From Polynucleobacter sp. VK25 (GTDB taxonomy: Bacteria > Pseudomonadota > Gammaproteobacteria > Burkholderiales > Burkholderiaceae), in contig NZ_CP061288.1 in assembly GCF_018687355.1 (NCBI RefSeq), forward strand, positions 1,684,144 to 1,748,143: a stretch of DNA of 64,000 nucleotides. Reading direction: 5' to 3'. Positions 1 to 10,800 of this stretch are shown here, one piece after another. Made by a program: the position numbers and the translations under genes. Each line of letters opens with the position of its first letter. The first letter of the stretch is position 1. The notes under the pieces were generated by a model. That model was not told the DNA's origin. It ran no database searches and saw only the letters and a program-made list of their open reading frames with translations.

Positions 1-81
1 AGTTTCTGCTGCAGCTTCTGCAGCGGGCTCTACCGCAGGATTCTCTTGGTCTGGTGATGGATTTTGATTTTCTTGTGTCAT
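1..81 (-). CDS. grpE: GrpE nucleotide exchange factor (N-terminal fragment)
   Basis: Only the first 27 codons lie in the window; the gene runs off the left edge. The translation starts MTQENQNPSPDQENPAVEP and is acidic and rich in Ala, Glu and Pro, as the disordered N-terminus of GrpE usually is. GrpE releases ADP from DnaK in the cytoplasmic DnaK-DnaJ-GrpE chaperone cycle. The call rests on this composition, on the neighbouring hrcA, and on the sigma-32-like promoter directly upstream. The fragment is too short to show a domain, so the identity is an inference from context. Confidence 0.75.
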   Translation of the reverse strand, partial: MTQENQNPSPDQENPAVEPAAEAAAET

Positions 82-123
82 GGACGCTATTTTACTTTTC
101 TATAAAGATGGCTATTACTGTGC

Positions 124-152
124 AATATGGGGTCAATTAATGCAATTTCAAG
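124..152 (-). promoter_or_regulatory. Sigma-32 (RpoH) heat-shock promoter of grpE
   Basis: Read on the minus strand there is CTTGAAA (146-152), a 13-nt spacer, then CCCCATATT (124-132). This matches the RpoH consensus CTTGAAA-N11-16-CCCCATnT almost perfectly. It lies about 45 nt before the grpE ATG, and its -35 box overlaps the last codons and stop of hemH. Transcription would start near 115-118. It allows grpE to be induced by heat independently of hemH read-through. Confidence 0.8.
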
Positions 153-1242
153 ACTTTACTTTTTCGGCCTGCTCAGCCCTTTCGTTACGCTTCGCCAATT
201 CCGCCTCAGACTCCACGCCCAAAGACCAGCCCTGCAAATGATGGTGAGCGATATCGCTGAGAGCCTCGATCCACTTAGGGTTGCTGTTCAAGCAGGGAAT
301 ATAACGATAGTCTTTGCCACCATGCTCTAAGAAGATTTCACGAGCTTCCATCGCAATCTCTTCGAGTGTCTCTAAGCAATCTGCCGGAAATCCTGGACAA
401 AAAATATCGATACGCTGACAACCTTCTTTGGCTAACTTTTCAATCGTTGGGGCTGTGTATGGCTTTAACCATTCAGCCTTACCAAAGCGAGATTGGAAAG
501 TCACAATGTATTGGCCTGGTATTAGGCCCAACAACTCCCCGAGTAAACGCCCGGTTTTCAAGCACTCACAATGATAGGGATCACCCTTCATTAAATTGCG
601 TTTTGGCAAGCCATGAAAGGACATCACTAAACGATCACCCTTGTCAAAATCGGGACGTCCATCTTTATCCCAGCTTGATAACACTTGATCACGCAACGCA
701 GAAATGTAAGCCGGATTGTCATGGTAGTGCTTCACTAGACGCAACTCAGGCTGATCACGCCAAGTACTCAAGACACGAAAAACCTCATCAAAGCTAGAGG
801 CTGTAGTGGTAGCTGAATATTGTGGATATAAAGGCAATAGTAATAAACGCTCCATGCCTTGTGCCTTCAAGCTCTCCAGCGCAGATTGTGTGGATGGCTG
901 GCCGTAGCGCATCGCCAGATCGACCAAGACAGTGTGACCCTCATCTGCAAATTTATCACCCAACTCTTTTGCTTGCAAACGTGAGTAGTGCATTAAAGGA
1001 GAGCCTAATTTTGGCAACCAAATTGAGGCATATTTTTTTGCTGAAGCACTGCTACGAATGGGCAAAATAATGCCGTTCAAAATACACCACCAAATAATGC
1101 GCGGAATTTCTACCACGCGTGGATCAGAGAGAAATTCTTTTAAGTAGGCGCGTACTGCTTTTGCTGTTGGTGCAGATGGCGTTCCTAAGTTCAATAACAG
1201 GACAGCAGTTTTAGATGCACGTAGATGCGGGTTCTGATTCAA
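148..1242 (-). CDS. hemH: Ferrochelatase HemH, TTG start
   Basis: HemH inserts Fe2+ into protoporphyrin IX, the last step of protoheme synthesis. The 364-aa product has the N-terminal KTAVLLLNLGTP motif (from residue 11) and the catalytic-histidine motif SFHGLPK with His210, followed by YHCEC and the acidic C-terminal motif CLETLEEI. Length is normal for the proteobacterial enzyme. The start codon is TTG (minus strand, 1240-1242): an in-frame TAG lies five codons upstream and no ATG exists before the conserved motif. The Shine-Dalgarno is weak (AGAGA about 9 nt upstream). The gene lies between hrcA and grpE, all leftward, so it is probably partly co-transcribed with hrcA (51-nt gap). The stop codon overlaps the grpE sigma-32 promoter. 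Confidence 0.96.
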   Translation of the reverse strand: MNQNPHLRASKTAVLLLNLGTPSAPTAKAVRAYLKEFLSDPRVVEIPRIIWWCILNGIILPIRSSASAKKYASIWLPKLGSPLMHYSRLQAKELGDKFADEGHTVLVDLAMRYGQPSTQSALESLKAQGMERLLLLPLYPQYSATTTASSFDEVFRVLSTWRDQPELRLVKHYHDNPAYISALRDQVLSSWDKDGRPDFDKGDRLVMSFHGLPKRNLMKGDPYHCECLKTGRLLGELLGLIPGQYIVTFQSRFGKAEWLKPYTAPTIEKLAKEGCQRIDIFCPGFPADCLETLEEIAMEAREIFLEHGGKDYRYIPCLNSNPKWIEALSDIAHHHLQGWSLGVESEAELAKRNERAEQAEKVKS

Positions 1243-1293
1243 GATGTTTTGTCTCTAGTAATGAGTTTGAAATATAAAAAGTTGGGCTTGTGG

Positions 1294-2304
1294 TTAGGAG
1301 CTTAAAGCGCCTGATAGTAATTTTGAGGTGATATCAACAATAGGGATGACTCGATCGTATGCCATGCGCGTTGGCCCAATGACTCCAAGCGTACCTACCA
1401 CCTGGCCGTCTACGCTATATGGGGCGCTGATCACAGCCAAATCTTCATAAGGTAACAAGTCACTCTCACCACCAATAAAGATCTGAATACCATCAGCATG
1501 ACTGGATACATCGAGCAATTGCATCAGCACAGATTTCTGCTCCAACATATCGAACATCTTGCGCAACTTATCTAAGTTGGAGCTTAAGTCTCCAACATTC
1601 AGTAAGCGCCGCTCGCCAGAAAGCACCATGTCACCACGACCCATATCGTAATCAGTAACACCACTTTGCAAAGCCAGGGCCATCAATCCTGAAATATCCG
1701 CACGCAAATTATCTAGATCGGATTTCAGATGCATACGCACTTGATCAAAACTCTTTCCGGCAAACTGGGCGTTAATAAAATTACCTGCCTCAATGAGCTG
1801 ACTCGGTGTGTAATCTTGTGTTGTGGGCAATATACGGTTCTGTACATCACCCTCTGGAGTAACCATGATGAGTAAAATCTTGCCTTCGCCCAAACGCAAG
1901 AATTCAATATGCTTAAACACCTGGGCCCGCTTAGGCGTCATGACGACCCCAGCAAAATGGGTTAAGTTTGACAAAATCTGTGCTGCTGAGTTGAGCACTC
2001 TTTGAGGGGAATCCGGCAAAAGTCCTTTTTCAACCTCCCGGGCAGCCATTGCCTCCAAGGGGCGCACGGTCACCATGGTGTCCACAAACAGGCGATAGCC
2101 CCTGGGGGTCGGAATGCGTCCGGCAGATGTGTGAGGGCTGGTAACCAGTCCCATATCCTCCAAATCAGCCATCACATTGCGTATGGTGGCTGCGGAAAGG
2201 TCCAAACCAGAGAATCTAGACAGCGTTCGCGAGCCAATAGGCTGGCCCTCTTCGATATAGCGCTCGATGAGGGTTTTTAAAAGGGCGCGGGAACGTTCAT
2301 CCAT
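1294..2304 (-). CDS. hrcA: Heat-inducible transcription repressor HrcA
   Basis: HrcA is the CIRCE-binding repressor of class I heat-shock genes; its folding depends on GroEL, giving feedback control. The 336-aa product begins [20 protein letters not shown], the family's N-terminal winged-helix start. Residues about 20-75 carry the conserved [16 protein letters not shown] and [14 protein letters not shown] helix-turn-helix segments with [16 protein letters not shown]. The C-terminal half has the family's GAF-like region ending in [18 protein letters not shown]. It is divergent from nadK with 37 nt between start codons. I see no CIRCE site next to hrcA itself; the site in this window is before groES (47787-47813). 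Confidence 0.97.
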   Translation of the reverse strand: MDERSRALLKTLIERYIEEGQPIGSRTLSRFSGLDLSAATIRNVMADLEDMGLVTSPHTSAGRIPTPRGYRLFVDTMVTVRPLEAMAAREVEKGLLPDSPQRVLNSAAQILSNLTHFAGVVMTPKRAQVFKHIEFLRLGEGKILLIMVTPEGDVQNRILPTTQDYTPSQLIEAGNFINAQFAGKSFDQVRMHLKSDLDNLRADISGLMALALQSGVTDYDMGRGDMVLSGERRLLNVGDLSSNLDKLRKMFDMLEQKSVLMQLLDVSSHADGIQIFIGGESDLLPYEDLAVISAPYSVDGQVVGTLGVIGPTRMAYDRVIPIVDITSKLLSGALSS

Positions 2305-2341
2305 GGTGGAAGGGATTTTATGCCTATGGTTTAATCGTTAT

Positions 2342-3247
2342 ATGTTAAGCCCATCCCCAAATTCCAGCAAAAAGGCATTTTGCCGAGTTGCGCTTGTCGG
2401 TAAATACCAAGCTGATGGCATTGAAGAGCACCTCAAGGACCTGGCTAAATTACTTGCAGATCTGGGTTGTGAGGCCTTTATTGAGTTTGATACAGCCACC
2501 CATCTAGCTCTTTCTGGCTACCCAACCAAAACGGCACGCGACTTTGCCGGGGAAATTGATCTTGTGGTTGTTCTCGGGGGAGATGGCACGATGCTCGGCA
2601 TCGCCCGACAGTTAGCGGGTAGCAATGTTCCACTCGTAGGGATCAATATGGGACGACTGGGCTATATGACGGATATTCCGATCCAATCCGTTCACACTAC
2701 CCTGCCAAAAATGATTGCCGGTGATTACGAAGCGGATACACGCACATTATTGGATGCAGTTGTTCTTCGCAATGGCAAAGAAATTAATCGCGCACTCGCC
2801 CTAAACGATGTAGTTGTGAATCGTTCTGGCATCTCAGGAATGGTTGAATTAGCAGTACACGTTAATGGCTCGTTTATGTACAACCAACGCTCTGATGGCT
2901 TAATCGTGTCAACGCCTACTGGCTCGACTGCTTACGCACTCTCTGCTGGCGGCCCAATTTTGCATCCGCATGTGGCAGGTATTTTATTGGCGCCAATTGC
3001 ACCGCACTCGCTCTCTAACCGTCCAATTGTTTTGCCGCAAGATAGCGTCACCATCATTGAAGTAGTGGATGGTCGCGAAGTGATCGTCAACTTTGATATG
3101 CAATCTCAAACGAATTTACAAAGCGGCGATAAGGTTGAAGTACGCCAATCTAGTAAAACAATTGATCTGCTTCATCCGAGCAATCACAGTGACTACAAAA
3201 CCTTGCGCGAGAAGCTGCATTGGAATGAGTATCCATCGACATTCTGA
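2342..3247 (+). CDS. nadK: NAD kinase
   Basis: NadK phosphorylates NAD to NADP. I place the start at the ATG at 2342 (301 aa, MLSPSPNSSKK). The open frame continues 25 codons further upstream, but that would overlap hrcA and adds nothing conserved. Diagnostic motifs are GGDGT (residues 79-83) with the following GINMGRLGYM, the ALNDVVV motif, and TPTGSTAYALSAGGPI in the C-terminal half. recN follows 26 nt downstream on the same strand, an arrangement common in betaproteobacteria (hrcA divergent to nadK-recN), so the two are likely co-transcribed. Confidence 0.96.
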   Translation: MLSPSPNSSKKAFCRVALVGKYQADGIEEHLKDLAKLLADLGCEAFIEFDTATHLALSGYPTKTARDFAGEIDLVVVLGGDGTMLGIARQLAGSNVPLVGINMGRLGYMTDIPIQSVHTTLPKMIAGDYEADTRTLLDAVVLRNGKEINRALALNDVVVNRSGISGMVELAVHVNGSFMYNQRSDGLIVSTPTGSTAYALSAGGPILHPHVAGILLAPIAPHSLSNRPIVLPQDSVTIIEVVDGREVIVNFDMQSQTNLQSGDKVEVRQSSKTIDLLHPSNHSDYKTLREKLHWNEYPSTF

Positions 3248-3273
3248 TGTCGAGTTTTTTGCTACGCTAATAC

Positions 3274-4944
3274 ATGCTTCAAACCATCTCACTCCGTGAC
3301 TTTGTCATTGTTGACCAGCTAGAGCTAGATTTCTCTAGCGGCTTTACCGTGCTTACTGGAGAAACTGGTGCTGGTAAATCCATCCTGCTCGATGCTCTCG
3401 GCTTAGTTCTGGGTGAACGCGCTGATAGTAGCCAGATACGCGAGGGTAGTAACCGTGCAGAAATTTCCGCACTCTTTCGTATTGAATCTGAATTACAACA
3501 ATCTTTTGGTGAGTGGCTTGATACACAAGGATTTCCACTAGAGGATGACGGTCAAAGTTTGTTACTGAAAAGAACAGTAGAGGCTAATGGTCGCAGCCGA
3601 GCATTCATCAATGGCAGCGTTGCGACTCTAGCGCAATTACGTGAAGCTGGCGATCAATTAGTTGATATTCATGGGCAACATGCGCACCAACTCTTATTAA
3701 AGGGTGGCGCTCAACGCGAACTTTTAGATCGTCATGCTGGATTGCTACCGCTTGCTACAGAAGTGGCACAAGCATTTAAAACACTGGCCGATTCTCGCCG
3801 TCGTCTTGAGCAGGCAGAAAATGCTGGTCAAGATGTTGAGCGCGAACGGGAGCGACTTGAATGGCAACTAGAAGAACTCACCGAGCTCTCTCCGCAAGAA
3901 GGTGAATGGATCAGCATTCAAAGTGAACATGGCCGCCTAGCAAATGGTGCAAAGCTGATTGGTGGCTGCCAAGAAGCAATTGAAATTTTGAGCGATGCTG
4001 ACAACTCTATTGAATCTACACTTTCAAAAGTGAGCATCAGTGTGGGGGGCTTAGCCGAGCATGATCCGGCCCTCAGCGAGGTCAGCCAAGCTCTCGAGTC
4101 AGCCAATATTCAGTTAGATGAAGCAATCCATGGGCTCAATCGCTACCTTCAAAAGATTGACCTAGATCCCGCTCGCCTTGCTCAAGTTGAAGAACGCATG
4201 CAAGCATTGCACAGCGCTGCTCGTAAGTACCGCACCGAAACTGATGATCTGCCTAAACTTCTTTTGGCAACATCAGAGCGACTGGATGCTTTAACGGCCT
4301 CACAAAATATTGAAGTACTCCGCGAACAAGTCAAACAAGAAGAAGCGGCTTATTTAAAACTGGCAAAACAACTTTCTCAAAAACGCAGCAAGGCTGCCAA
4401 AGAACTAGGTGACTTAGTAACGAGCGCCATGCAAGATTTATCTATGGCAGGCGGTCGTTTGGAGATTACATTAGCACCTCTCAATGAAGGTGGATCACAC
4501 GGTCTAGAGCAAATTGAATTCTTGGTTGCAGGCCATGCCGGCAGCACTCCTCGCTCACTTGCAAAAGTTGCCTCAGGAGGTGAGCTGGCGAGGATTAGCT
4601 TAGCGATTAGCGTCATCACCAGTAAAGCCTCCTTCACACCAACCCTCATCTTTGACGAAGTCGACGCGGGTATTGGTGGAGCGGTTGCTGAAACTGTTGG
4701 CAAACTATTGCACCAATTGGGTCAATCCCATCAAATCTTGTGTGTAACCCATTTACCGCAGGTAGCTGCTCAAGGCAATCACCATCTTAAGGTCAGCAAA
4801 TCACAAAGCGGTGACAAGACCGTATCGCAGGTACAAATCCTAGGTAGGGCCGAACGCGTCGAAGAGGTGGCCCGCATGCTTGGTGGCGCGACCATAACTG
4901 ACACCACACGTCGGCACGCCAGAGAACTGCTAGAGCAAAACTGA
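3274..4944 (+). CDS. recN: DNA repair protein RecN
   Basis: RecN is an SMC-like ATPase acting early in double-strand-break repair. The 556-aa product has an N-terminal ATPase half with Walker A GETGAGKS (residues 29-36), a central coiled-coil region rich in Glu, Leu and Gln (about 150-370), and a C-terminal ATPase half with the signature ASGGELARISLAI and Walker B TLIFDEVDAGIGG (Asp461-Glu462). Length is normal. It follows nadK and converges on glnE with a 27-nt gap. No LexA-type operator was recognised upstream. Confidence 0.97.
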   Translation: MLQTISLRDFVIVDQLELDFSSGFTVLTGETGAGKSILLDALGLVLGERADSSQIREGSNRAEISALFRIESELQQSFGEWLDTQGFPLEDDGQSLLLKRTVEANGRSRAFINGSVATLAQLREAGDQLVDIHGQHAHQLLLKGGAQRELLDRHAGLLPLATEVAQAFKTLADSRRRLEQAENAGQDVERERERLEWQLEELTELSPQEGEWISIQSEHGRLANGAKLIGGCQEAIEILSDADNSIESTLSKVSISVGGLAEHDPALSEVSQALESANIQLDEAIHGLNRYLQKIDLDPARLAQVEERMQALHSAARKYRTETDDLPKLLLATSERLDALTASQNIEVLREQVKQEEAAYLKLAKQLSQKRSKAAKELGDLVTSAMQDLSMAGGRLEITLAPLNEGGSHGLEQIEFLVAGHAGSTPRSLAKVASGGELARISLAISVITSKASFTPTLIFDEVDAGIGGAVAETVGKLLHQLGQSHQILCVTHLPQVAAQGNHHLKVSKSQSGDKTVSQVQILGRAERVEEVARMLGGATITDTTRRHARELLEQN

Positions 4945-4971
4945 AGTAATCGTTTTGAACCTCGGGTCCTT

Positions 4972-7785
4972 CTAGCTAATATTTGAAGGCGCCTTAAATA
5001 TTACCAACCAAAGTGCCTGTACTGCATCTCTTGCAGCAACTAGCTCAGGTTCGCCCTCTAAATTGATGCGGGTTTTTTCTGCGCCATCCAAACGTAAACG
5101 ATGTTGACGCGCTCTTAATAAACGATAAGCATCACCAACGGATTGCGCTGCATCTGAAGCTATCAAACCGACATCACCAGCAATATGCAATAAAGCAATA
5201 TTACCTAGATTGCCTATCAGCTGTGAGTATTGATGGGCATAGGCCAATACCAGGAATTGAACAATAAATTCAATATCCACCATGCCACCAGCATCATGTT
5301 TTAAGTCGAACTCTAGCTTGCCATTAGGATGGCCAGCATGAACCTTGCGACGCATTTCTAAAATTTCGGTGCGCAGCTGTTCGATATTGCGCTGCTGAGT
5401 TAACACCTCCGAACGAACCGAGTCAAAAAATGCACCTACATCTGGATTGCCAGCTGAAAAGCGTGCTCGCGTAAGAGCTTGATGCTCCCAGACCCAGGCA
5501 GCATTGTCACCCTGACGAAGTTGATATTTTTTAAAAGCATCGGCATTGGTTACTAAGAAGCCTGCAGAACCATTGGGTCGAAGCCGAGTATCAATTTCAA
5601 ACAGGCTACCAGTTGCAGTAAATGCAGTTAACCAATTAATCATTCGCTTTGCTAGCAGGGCATAAATTTCTTGAGCAGCATAATCGGCTTCTGGGGCTTG
5701 AAACAAAAAGATGATGTCGAGATCCGAGGCGTAACCTAATTCCTTGCCACCCAACTTGCCATACGAAATCACAGCAAATGGTGGATTGGCTTGTGCTGGT
5801 AATTCAAATTTCTTAGCCACTCCAGGCCATATTCGCTCATAGGTAGTCTGGAGAATCAAATCTGCCAGGGTAGATAAATGGTCACTTACACGCTCTACTG
5901 GCAGCCCTTGTTGCACGCCAATTCCTAGATCCGTTAACAGCGTGATGAAGGTTTCATTGTGATGTGTAACGCGCAAAATATCCATTGCCTGCTCAGAACC
6001 GTCGCCCTCAGCCATCACGTCATCAAGCCGCATATTAAGATTGGCTTTCACTTCAGCCCAATATTCTTCTGGGTCTTCGATCAAAGCCCTCTCGATTTGA
6101 GAATTTAATAAGTGATCGAGCAAATGAGGGTGACGCGTCAGATATTGAGCGCCCCATTGCGATGCCTTGAGCAAATCAAGCACATTCGCAAGTGCCTTGG
6201 GATATTCAGCCAAAATAGAAAGGTAAGCGCTACGCCTCGCAATGGCTTCAAGCAAATCAAAAAAACGCATTAATGTTTGATCAGCATGTGCGGTAGCAGA
6301 ACCACCACTCTGCAAACTCTGTGCCGCTTTGCACATTAAGTTATCAAAGATTAAACGACTCTTTTCAGGCAATAGTTTTTGCTTTGGACTTTCCATCCAC
6401 GCCTGCCAGCGCTCACAGGACTTAGGGAAAAATTGCTGGTCAGGCGTCCAGCCCAATACCAAAGGAGCGATCTCAAGGCGTGCAGCATCATCAAGTAAAA
6501 ATGCTTTTTCAAAAAGCCGAGCAACGTTATTTTGATGACGTTCTAATTCGGCTATAAAAGCATCTACTTGCGCATCCTGTCCTTGCATTGAAACCGCTAA
6601 GCGTGCACGCGCATCCTCGCTATCGGGCAGATAGTGAGTTTGCTGGTCATCCCATACCTGAATGCGATGCTCTAAACGCCTTAAGAAAACATAAGCCGCT
6701 TGTAATGCCTCCACCTCTTGAGTTGGCAAGATACCGCAGCGCTTAATGAGCTCCAATACCTCCAGGCTTGGGCGTGCTCTAAAGCGTGGGTCCGTACCAC
6801 CTCGCATCAGTTGGAACATTTGCGCTAAAAACTCAATCTCTCGAATGCCACCACGCCCTAATTTAATATCGCGTGATCGCCCTTGATGACCCGAAGATCG
6901 CTTTTCTGCCTCTGCTTGAATTTGCGCATGCAAATCACGAATCGAGGCGATAACTCCATAATCTAAATGTCTGCGATACACAAAAGGTCGAATGAGTTGA
7001 TCAAGCTCTTTTTGACAATGGGCAAAATCTGGAGATTCTGAAAGAGGTGCAATTAACCTACCTTTAATCCAGGCATAGCGCTCCCACTCCCTGCCCTGCA
7101 CCAGCAAGTATTCTTCCAACATATCCAAACTACAAACCAATGGTCCTGAATCCCCGTTAGGACGAAGGCGCATATCCACTCGAAATACAAATCCATTGGC
7201 ATCATGCTCGGCAAGAAGCTTTATCAATCGCTTGCCCATTCGAGTAAACCACTCTTGATTGGATAAGCTTTTTGGGCCACCAGTCGTCTCACCCTCATGC
7301 TCGTATAAAAATATCAAATCGATATCAGATGAAAGGTTGAGCTCGAAACCGCCTAATTTGCCCATCCCGACAACCATGAGGGGCATCTCAGATTGTGTCG
7401 AATTACTCCATGGCAGGCCAAAACGATTTTTGAGATCTTCTCGAATATAGGCAATTGACGAAGAGACTGCTAATTCAGCAAAATGACTCAGCGCATGAGT
7501 CACCTCCTGTAAGTCAGCCCTGCCATTTAAATCCCGAAATGCCACCCACAACATCAAACGCTGCCGAGCCAAGCGTAAGTTGGCCATCCATTCGACCTCA
7601 TCATGCTCAATGAACGACAAACCAATCTGACACTCATCTAATAAACGCCTAATACCCTGTAAATCGACCTTTTTCTGCCCCTGAATGCGGAGCCACTCAA
7701 GCCATTCAGGGTGTGCATTGAGCCAGCGTCGCGCATAAGTCGAATGCCGCTCTAAAAAATCGATTTGCTGGGGAAAATCATCCAT
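4972..7785 (-). CDS. glnE: Bifunctional glutamine synthetase adenylyltransferase/deadenylase GlnE
   Basis: GlnE attaches and removes AMP on glutamine synthetase in response to PII, tuning ammonia assimilation. The 937-aa product has two nucleotidyltransferase domains. The N-terminal (deadenylating) one carries GMGKLGGFELN followed by SDIDLIFLY near residue 140. The C-terminal (adenylylating) one carries SYGKLGGKELGY with ASDLDIIFLF near residue 670. Helical PII-UMP-linked domains lie after each, with RDIKLGRGGIREIEFLAQ and the related AGGMVDIEFIVQF motifs. Length is typical. It is divergent from the YhdP-like gene (78 nt between starts) and convergent with recN. Confidence 0.96.
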   Translation of the reverse strand: MDDFPQQIDFLERHSTYARRWLNAHPEWLEWLRIQGQKKVDLQGIRRLLDECQIGLSFIEHDEVEWMANLRLARQRLMLWVAFRDLNGRADLQEVTHALSHFAELAVSSSIAYIREDLKNRFGLPWSNSTQSEMPLMVVGMGKLGGFELNLSSDIDLIFLYEHEGETTGGPKSLSNQEWFTRMGKRLIKLLAEHDANGFVFRVDMRLRPNGDSGPLVCSLDMLEEYLLVQGREWERYAWIKGRLIAPLSESPDFAHCQKELDQLIRPFVYRRHLDYGVIASIRDLHAQIQAEAEKRSSGHQGRSRDIKLGRGGIREIEFLAQMFQLMRGGTDPRFRARPSLEVLELIKRCGILPTQEVEALQAAYVFLRRLEHRIQVWDDQQTHYLPDSEDARARLAVSMQGQDAQVDAFIAELERHQNNVARLFEKAFLLDDAARLEIAPLVLGWTPDQQFFPKSCERWQAWMESPKQKLLPEKSRLIFDNLMCKAAQSLQSGGSATAHADQTLMRFFDLLEAIARRSAYLSILAEYPKALANVLDLLKASQWGAQYLTRHPHLLDHLLNSQIERALIEDPEEYWAEVKANLNMRLDDVMAEGDGSEQAMDILRVTHHNETFITLLTDLGIGVQQGLPVERVSDHLSTLADLILQTTYERIWPGVAKKFELPAQANPPFAVISYGKLGGKELGYASDLDIIFLFQAPEADYAAQEIYALLAKRMINWLTAFTATGSLFEIDTRLRPNGSAGFLVTNADAFKKYQLRQGDNAAWVWEHQALTRARFSAGNPDVGAFFDSVRSEVLTQQRNIEQLRTEILEMRRKVHAGHPNGKLEFDLKHDAGGMVDIEFIVQFLVLAYAHQYSQLIGNLGNIALLHIAGDVGLIASDAAQSVGDAYRLLRARQHRLRLDGAEKTRINLEGEPELVAARDAVQALWLVIFKAPSNIS

Positions 7786-7863
7786 CCCACCATCTTAATC
7801 CGACCCTGAAAACTACCACCAGAAGCTTGGCGCTCAAACTCGGGGTGACGGATAATAGGGGTC

Positions 7864-10800
7864 ATGCTGCAAAACATTATTCCGCCTCGCCTCAAGAGCG
7901 TGCTTGCTAAACATCCTCAAGGCTCGAGTCGAGCTTGGCGTAAGCGTGCCCTCATTTTGGCTGGGGTTACATTAGCCCTTTTTGTTCTCGGGCATGTTGG
8001 CGTGCGTTTTGTTCTTTGGCCACAAATTGAGAAATCCAAGGCCTCAGTTGAAAGACTGATAAGTGCTCGCATTGGCGCTGAAGTGTCGATGGACTCCCTA
8101 CAGGTGTCATGGACAGGCATTAGACCCAATTTCGAAATTGAAGGTTTGCGCTTCAACGGGCCGGACAAATTAAAACCACTCTTGTTGGTTCAAAAAATAT
8201 ATGGGCAGCTCAGTTGGGCCTCTTTTTATCACCTTGCACCGTATTTTCATGAGATCAATATTGAGGGCGCTGAAATTCATGCTCAACGCAACAGTAAGGG
8301 TGTCATTACTATTGCTGGCATTTCGATTGATGGAAAAGCGAATGACTATTCTGCAGAGAACTGGCTATTTGCTCAAAATGAAATTCGCATTAGCGATGTC
8401 AAACTTTATTGGGACGATCAGCTCAAGAAGAAGGCTATCACCTCAATCGGGATCGAGAGCCTTTCCCTTAGCAATGGCATTCGCAGCCATGAAGGCTCAC
8501 TGAGTGCGACCACGCCTTGGACTAAAGGCCCGCTTACACTTGATATTGATTTAGTTCATCACATCGGCGGTCAAGCTGGTAATTGGCGCGATTGGATTGG
8601 AACCGTATCCTGGAAACTTAATGAACTCCAGCTGAGTCAAATGTCCAGCGACTTTTCCTTACCACTCAATACCCTTGAGGGAATCCTGAATTCCAATGGA
8701 AAACTAAAAATTGATAATGGCAATCCTGATGGCGGGGAAATTTATTTAACTGCAGACAACCTCACTATTCAACTATCTAAAAATGAAGATGCTATTGCAC
8801 TTGGAAGATTAGAAACCAACCTAACTCAAGAAACTGATGGTGGATTGATCTCTGTTACAACCAAGACATTTGCTTGGCGCGATATTGATAGCCCCAAATC
8901 TGCCCCGTTAGAAAATTTAAGTCCAATGACCTTTCGCTGGAGGCCCCCATCTGGCGATGGTGAAATAAAAGAGTTTGGATTTTCATCTCCAAAGATTCTG
9001 GTGGAAGATGTTGCTTTATTTGCACTGAATCTACCCTTATCAAAAAAAGTTCACCAATGGATTAAGGCCTCCAAAGCAGATGGCGAACTACAAGATCTCG
9101 ATATCAAATGGTCAGAAAGTAACTCACCCTTATCAGCCCTCAATATTCCTGGGGGATGGTTTAAGTCGAATAAGTTAGATTTCACTGTGAGCGGAAAGCT
9201 CATCGATTTAAGTTTTGTTGGCATTAATAAATCGATGCCATCGGTGACAAAGCTTTCAGGCTTCCTGACTGCAGACCAAAACAAGGGCAGCTTCTCCATT
9301 AAATCAAACGACCTTGAGCTTGAGGTAAATGATTTATTGGTTGACCCCAAAATTAAGCTGGATCAAGCCAATGGTCAAATATCCTGGTCAAAGCAAAAAG
9401 GGAACTGGGTTGTTAATGCAAAGCAGTTAGAGCTTAGCAATCCGGAGATTTCAACAACACTCAATCTAAGCTACATGATTGGCGAGGATAAAAAGCCAGA
9501 CTACATGACTCTAGATATGGACTTTGCACAAGCCAATCTAAAAACTGCTTACCGATATTTGCCGGTTGGCATGGGAAGCGATGCTAAAACCTATTTAAGC
9601 AAAGCGTTTGATGCGGGCCTGATTAAAAAAGGGAATCTTCATATTAAGGGCGATCCTAATGGGGTGCCATTCCCCAAAACAGGTGCAGGAGAGTTCACAC
9701 TCAGCCTCCCTATCGCTGGCGCTACCTTCAGCCCTGTACCTACCTCATCACCCGCCCAAGGTATCTGGTCTGCATTTAATAACGTCAATGGCGTTATTAA
9801 TGTGCGGAACGAAAACTTTACAGTAGACATTGCTCAAGCAAATTACAAACAAGTTACTCTTAGCAACTTTCATGCGGAAATCCCTAGTATCAGCGCAAAA
9901 CAATTACTTCTCACTGTCAATGGAGGGGCGCAAGGTGATGCCCCACAATTATTGGAGTATTTATTTGCATCACCTGTCGGCAAGAAACAAATTGAGCTTG
10001 AGCGCAATCTAAAAATAACAGGGTCTACCAACGTAAATCTAGACTTAAAAATTCCTCTGACTGGTAGCGGGGATACCAGCACAGACATACAGTTAAGCTT
10101 TCCTGGTAATAGGGTTCAGTGGGCTGAATTGCCGCCATTTGAAAACCTCAAAGGAAAAATTCGGATTACTGAAGTTAATCCAGAATTTGAAGACATCACC
10201 GCTAATTTCCTGGGTGGAGCTATTAAGATTTCAAGTGCGCAATCTAAGCAAGGCGCCCAAAGCTATGACATCTCGGGAGATGTGTCCGCAAAATTTATCA
10301 GGGATTACTTCTCAAACGATACCGCCGTACAAGCATTTCCGATATTGCAAGCACTCAGCGGATTAGCTAGATACGACGGCACCATTAACTTCAGTAAAGG
10401 CAATAGCGAAACCAAGCTAAAGATTGATATGCGTGATTGGGGCAGTACTGCTCCAGCGCCAGCGAAAAAACAAGCTGGTACTGCGATGTCGGGTAACCTT
10501 ACCCTCAAAACCTTTGCAAAGAATAAAACCAATTCAAGCCGTCTCTCTTGGGATGGAAAGATTGGCGATGTTTACTATATTCAAGGTGAGATAGCTGCTG
10601 ACGATACCCTTCGTCACGCAGTTGGCATTGGAACTCCCGCCATTCCTCCACAACAAGGTTTTCAGCTTAACCTAGTTAGTAGTGAGCTGAACTTAGACCT
10701 ATGGCAAGACTTTTTAAGTCAGCAAACTAGAAAAAATTCGGCGCCCAACTCCAATACTCTCAATAACATTCAGATTGCCGCCCAAGTAAAACAATTAACA

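Noticed and set aside
366..797. 143-codon rightward frame opposite hemH
   Set aside because: Antisense to hemH, no family-like motif and no start signal.
2305..2341. Search for a CIRCE site at hrcA
   Set aside because: No TTAGCACTC-N9-GAGTGCTAA-like repeat is present between hrcA and nadK.
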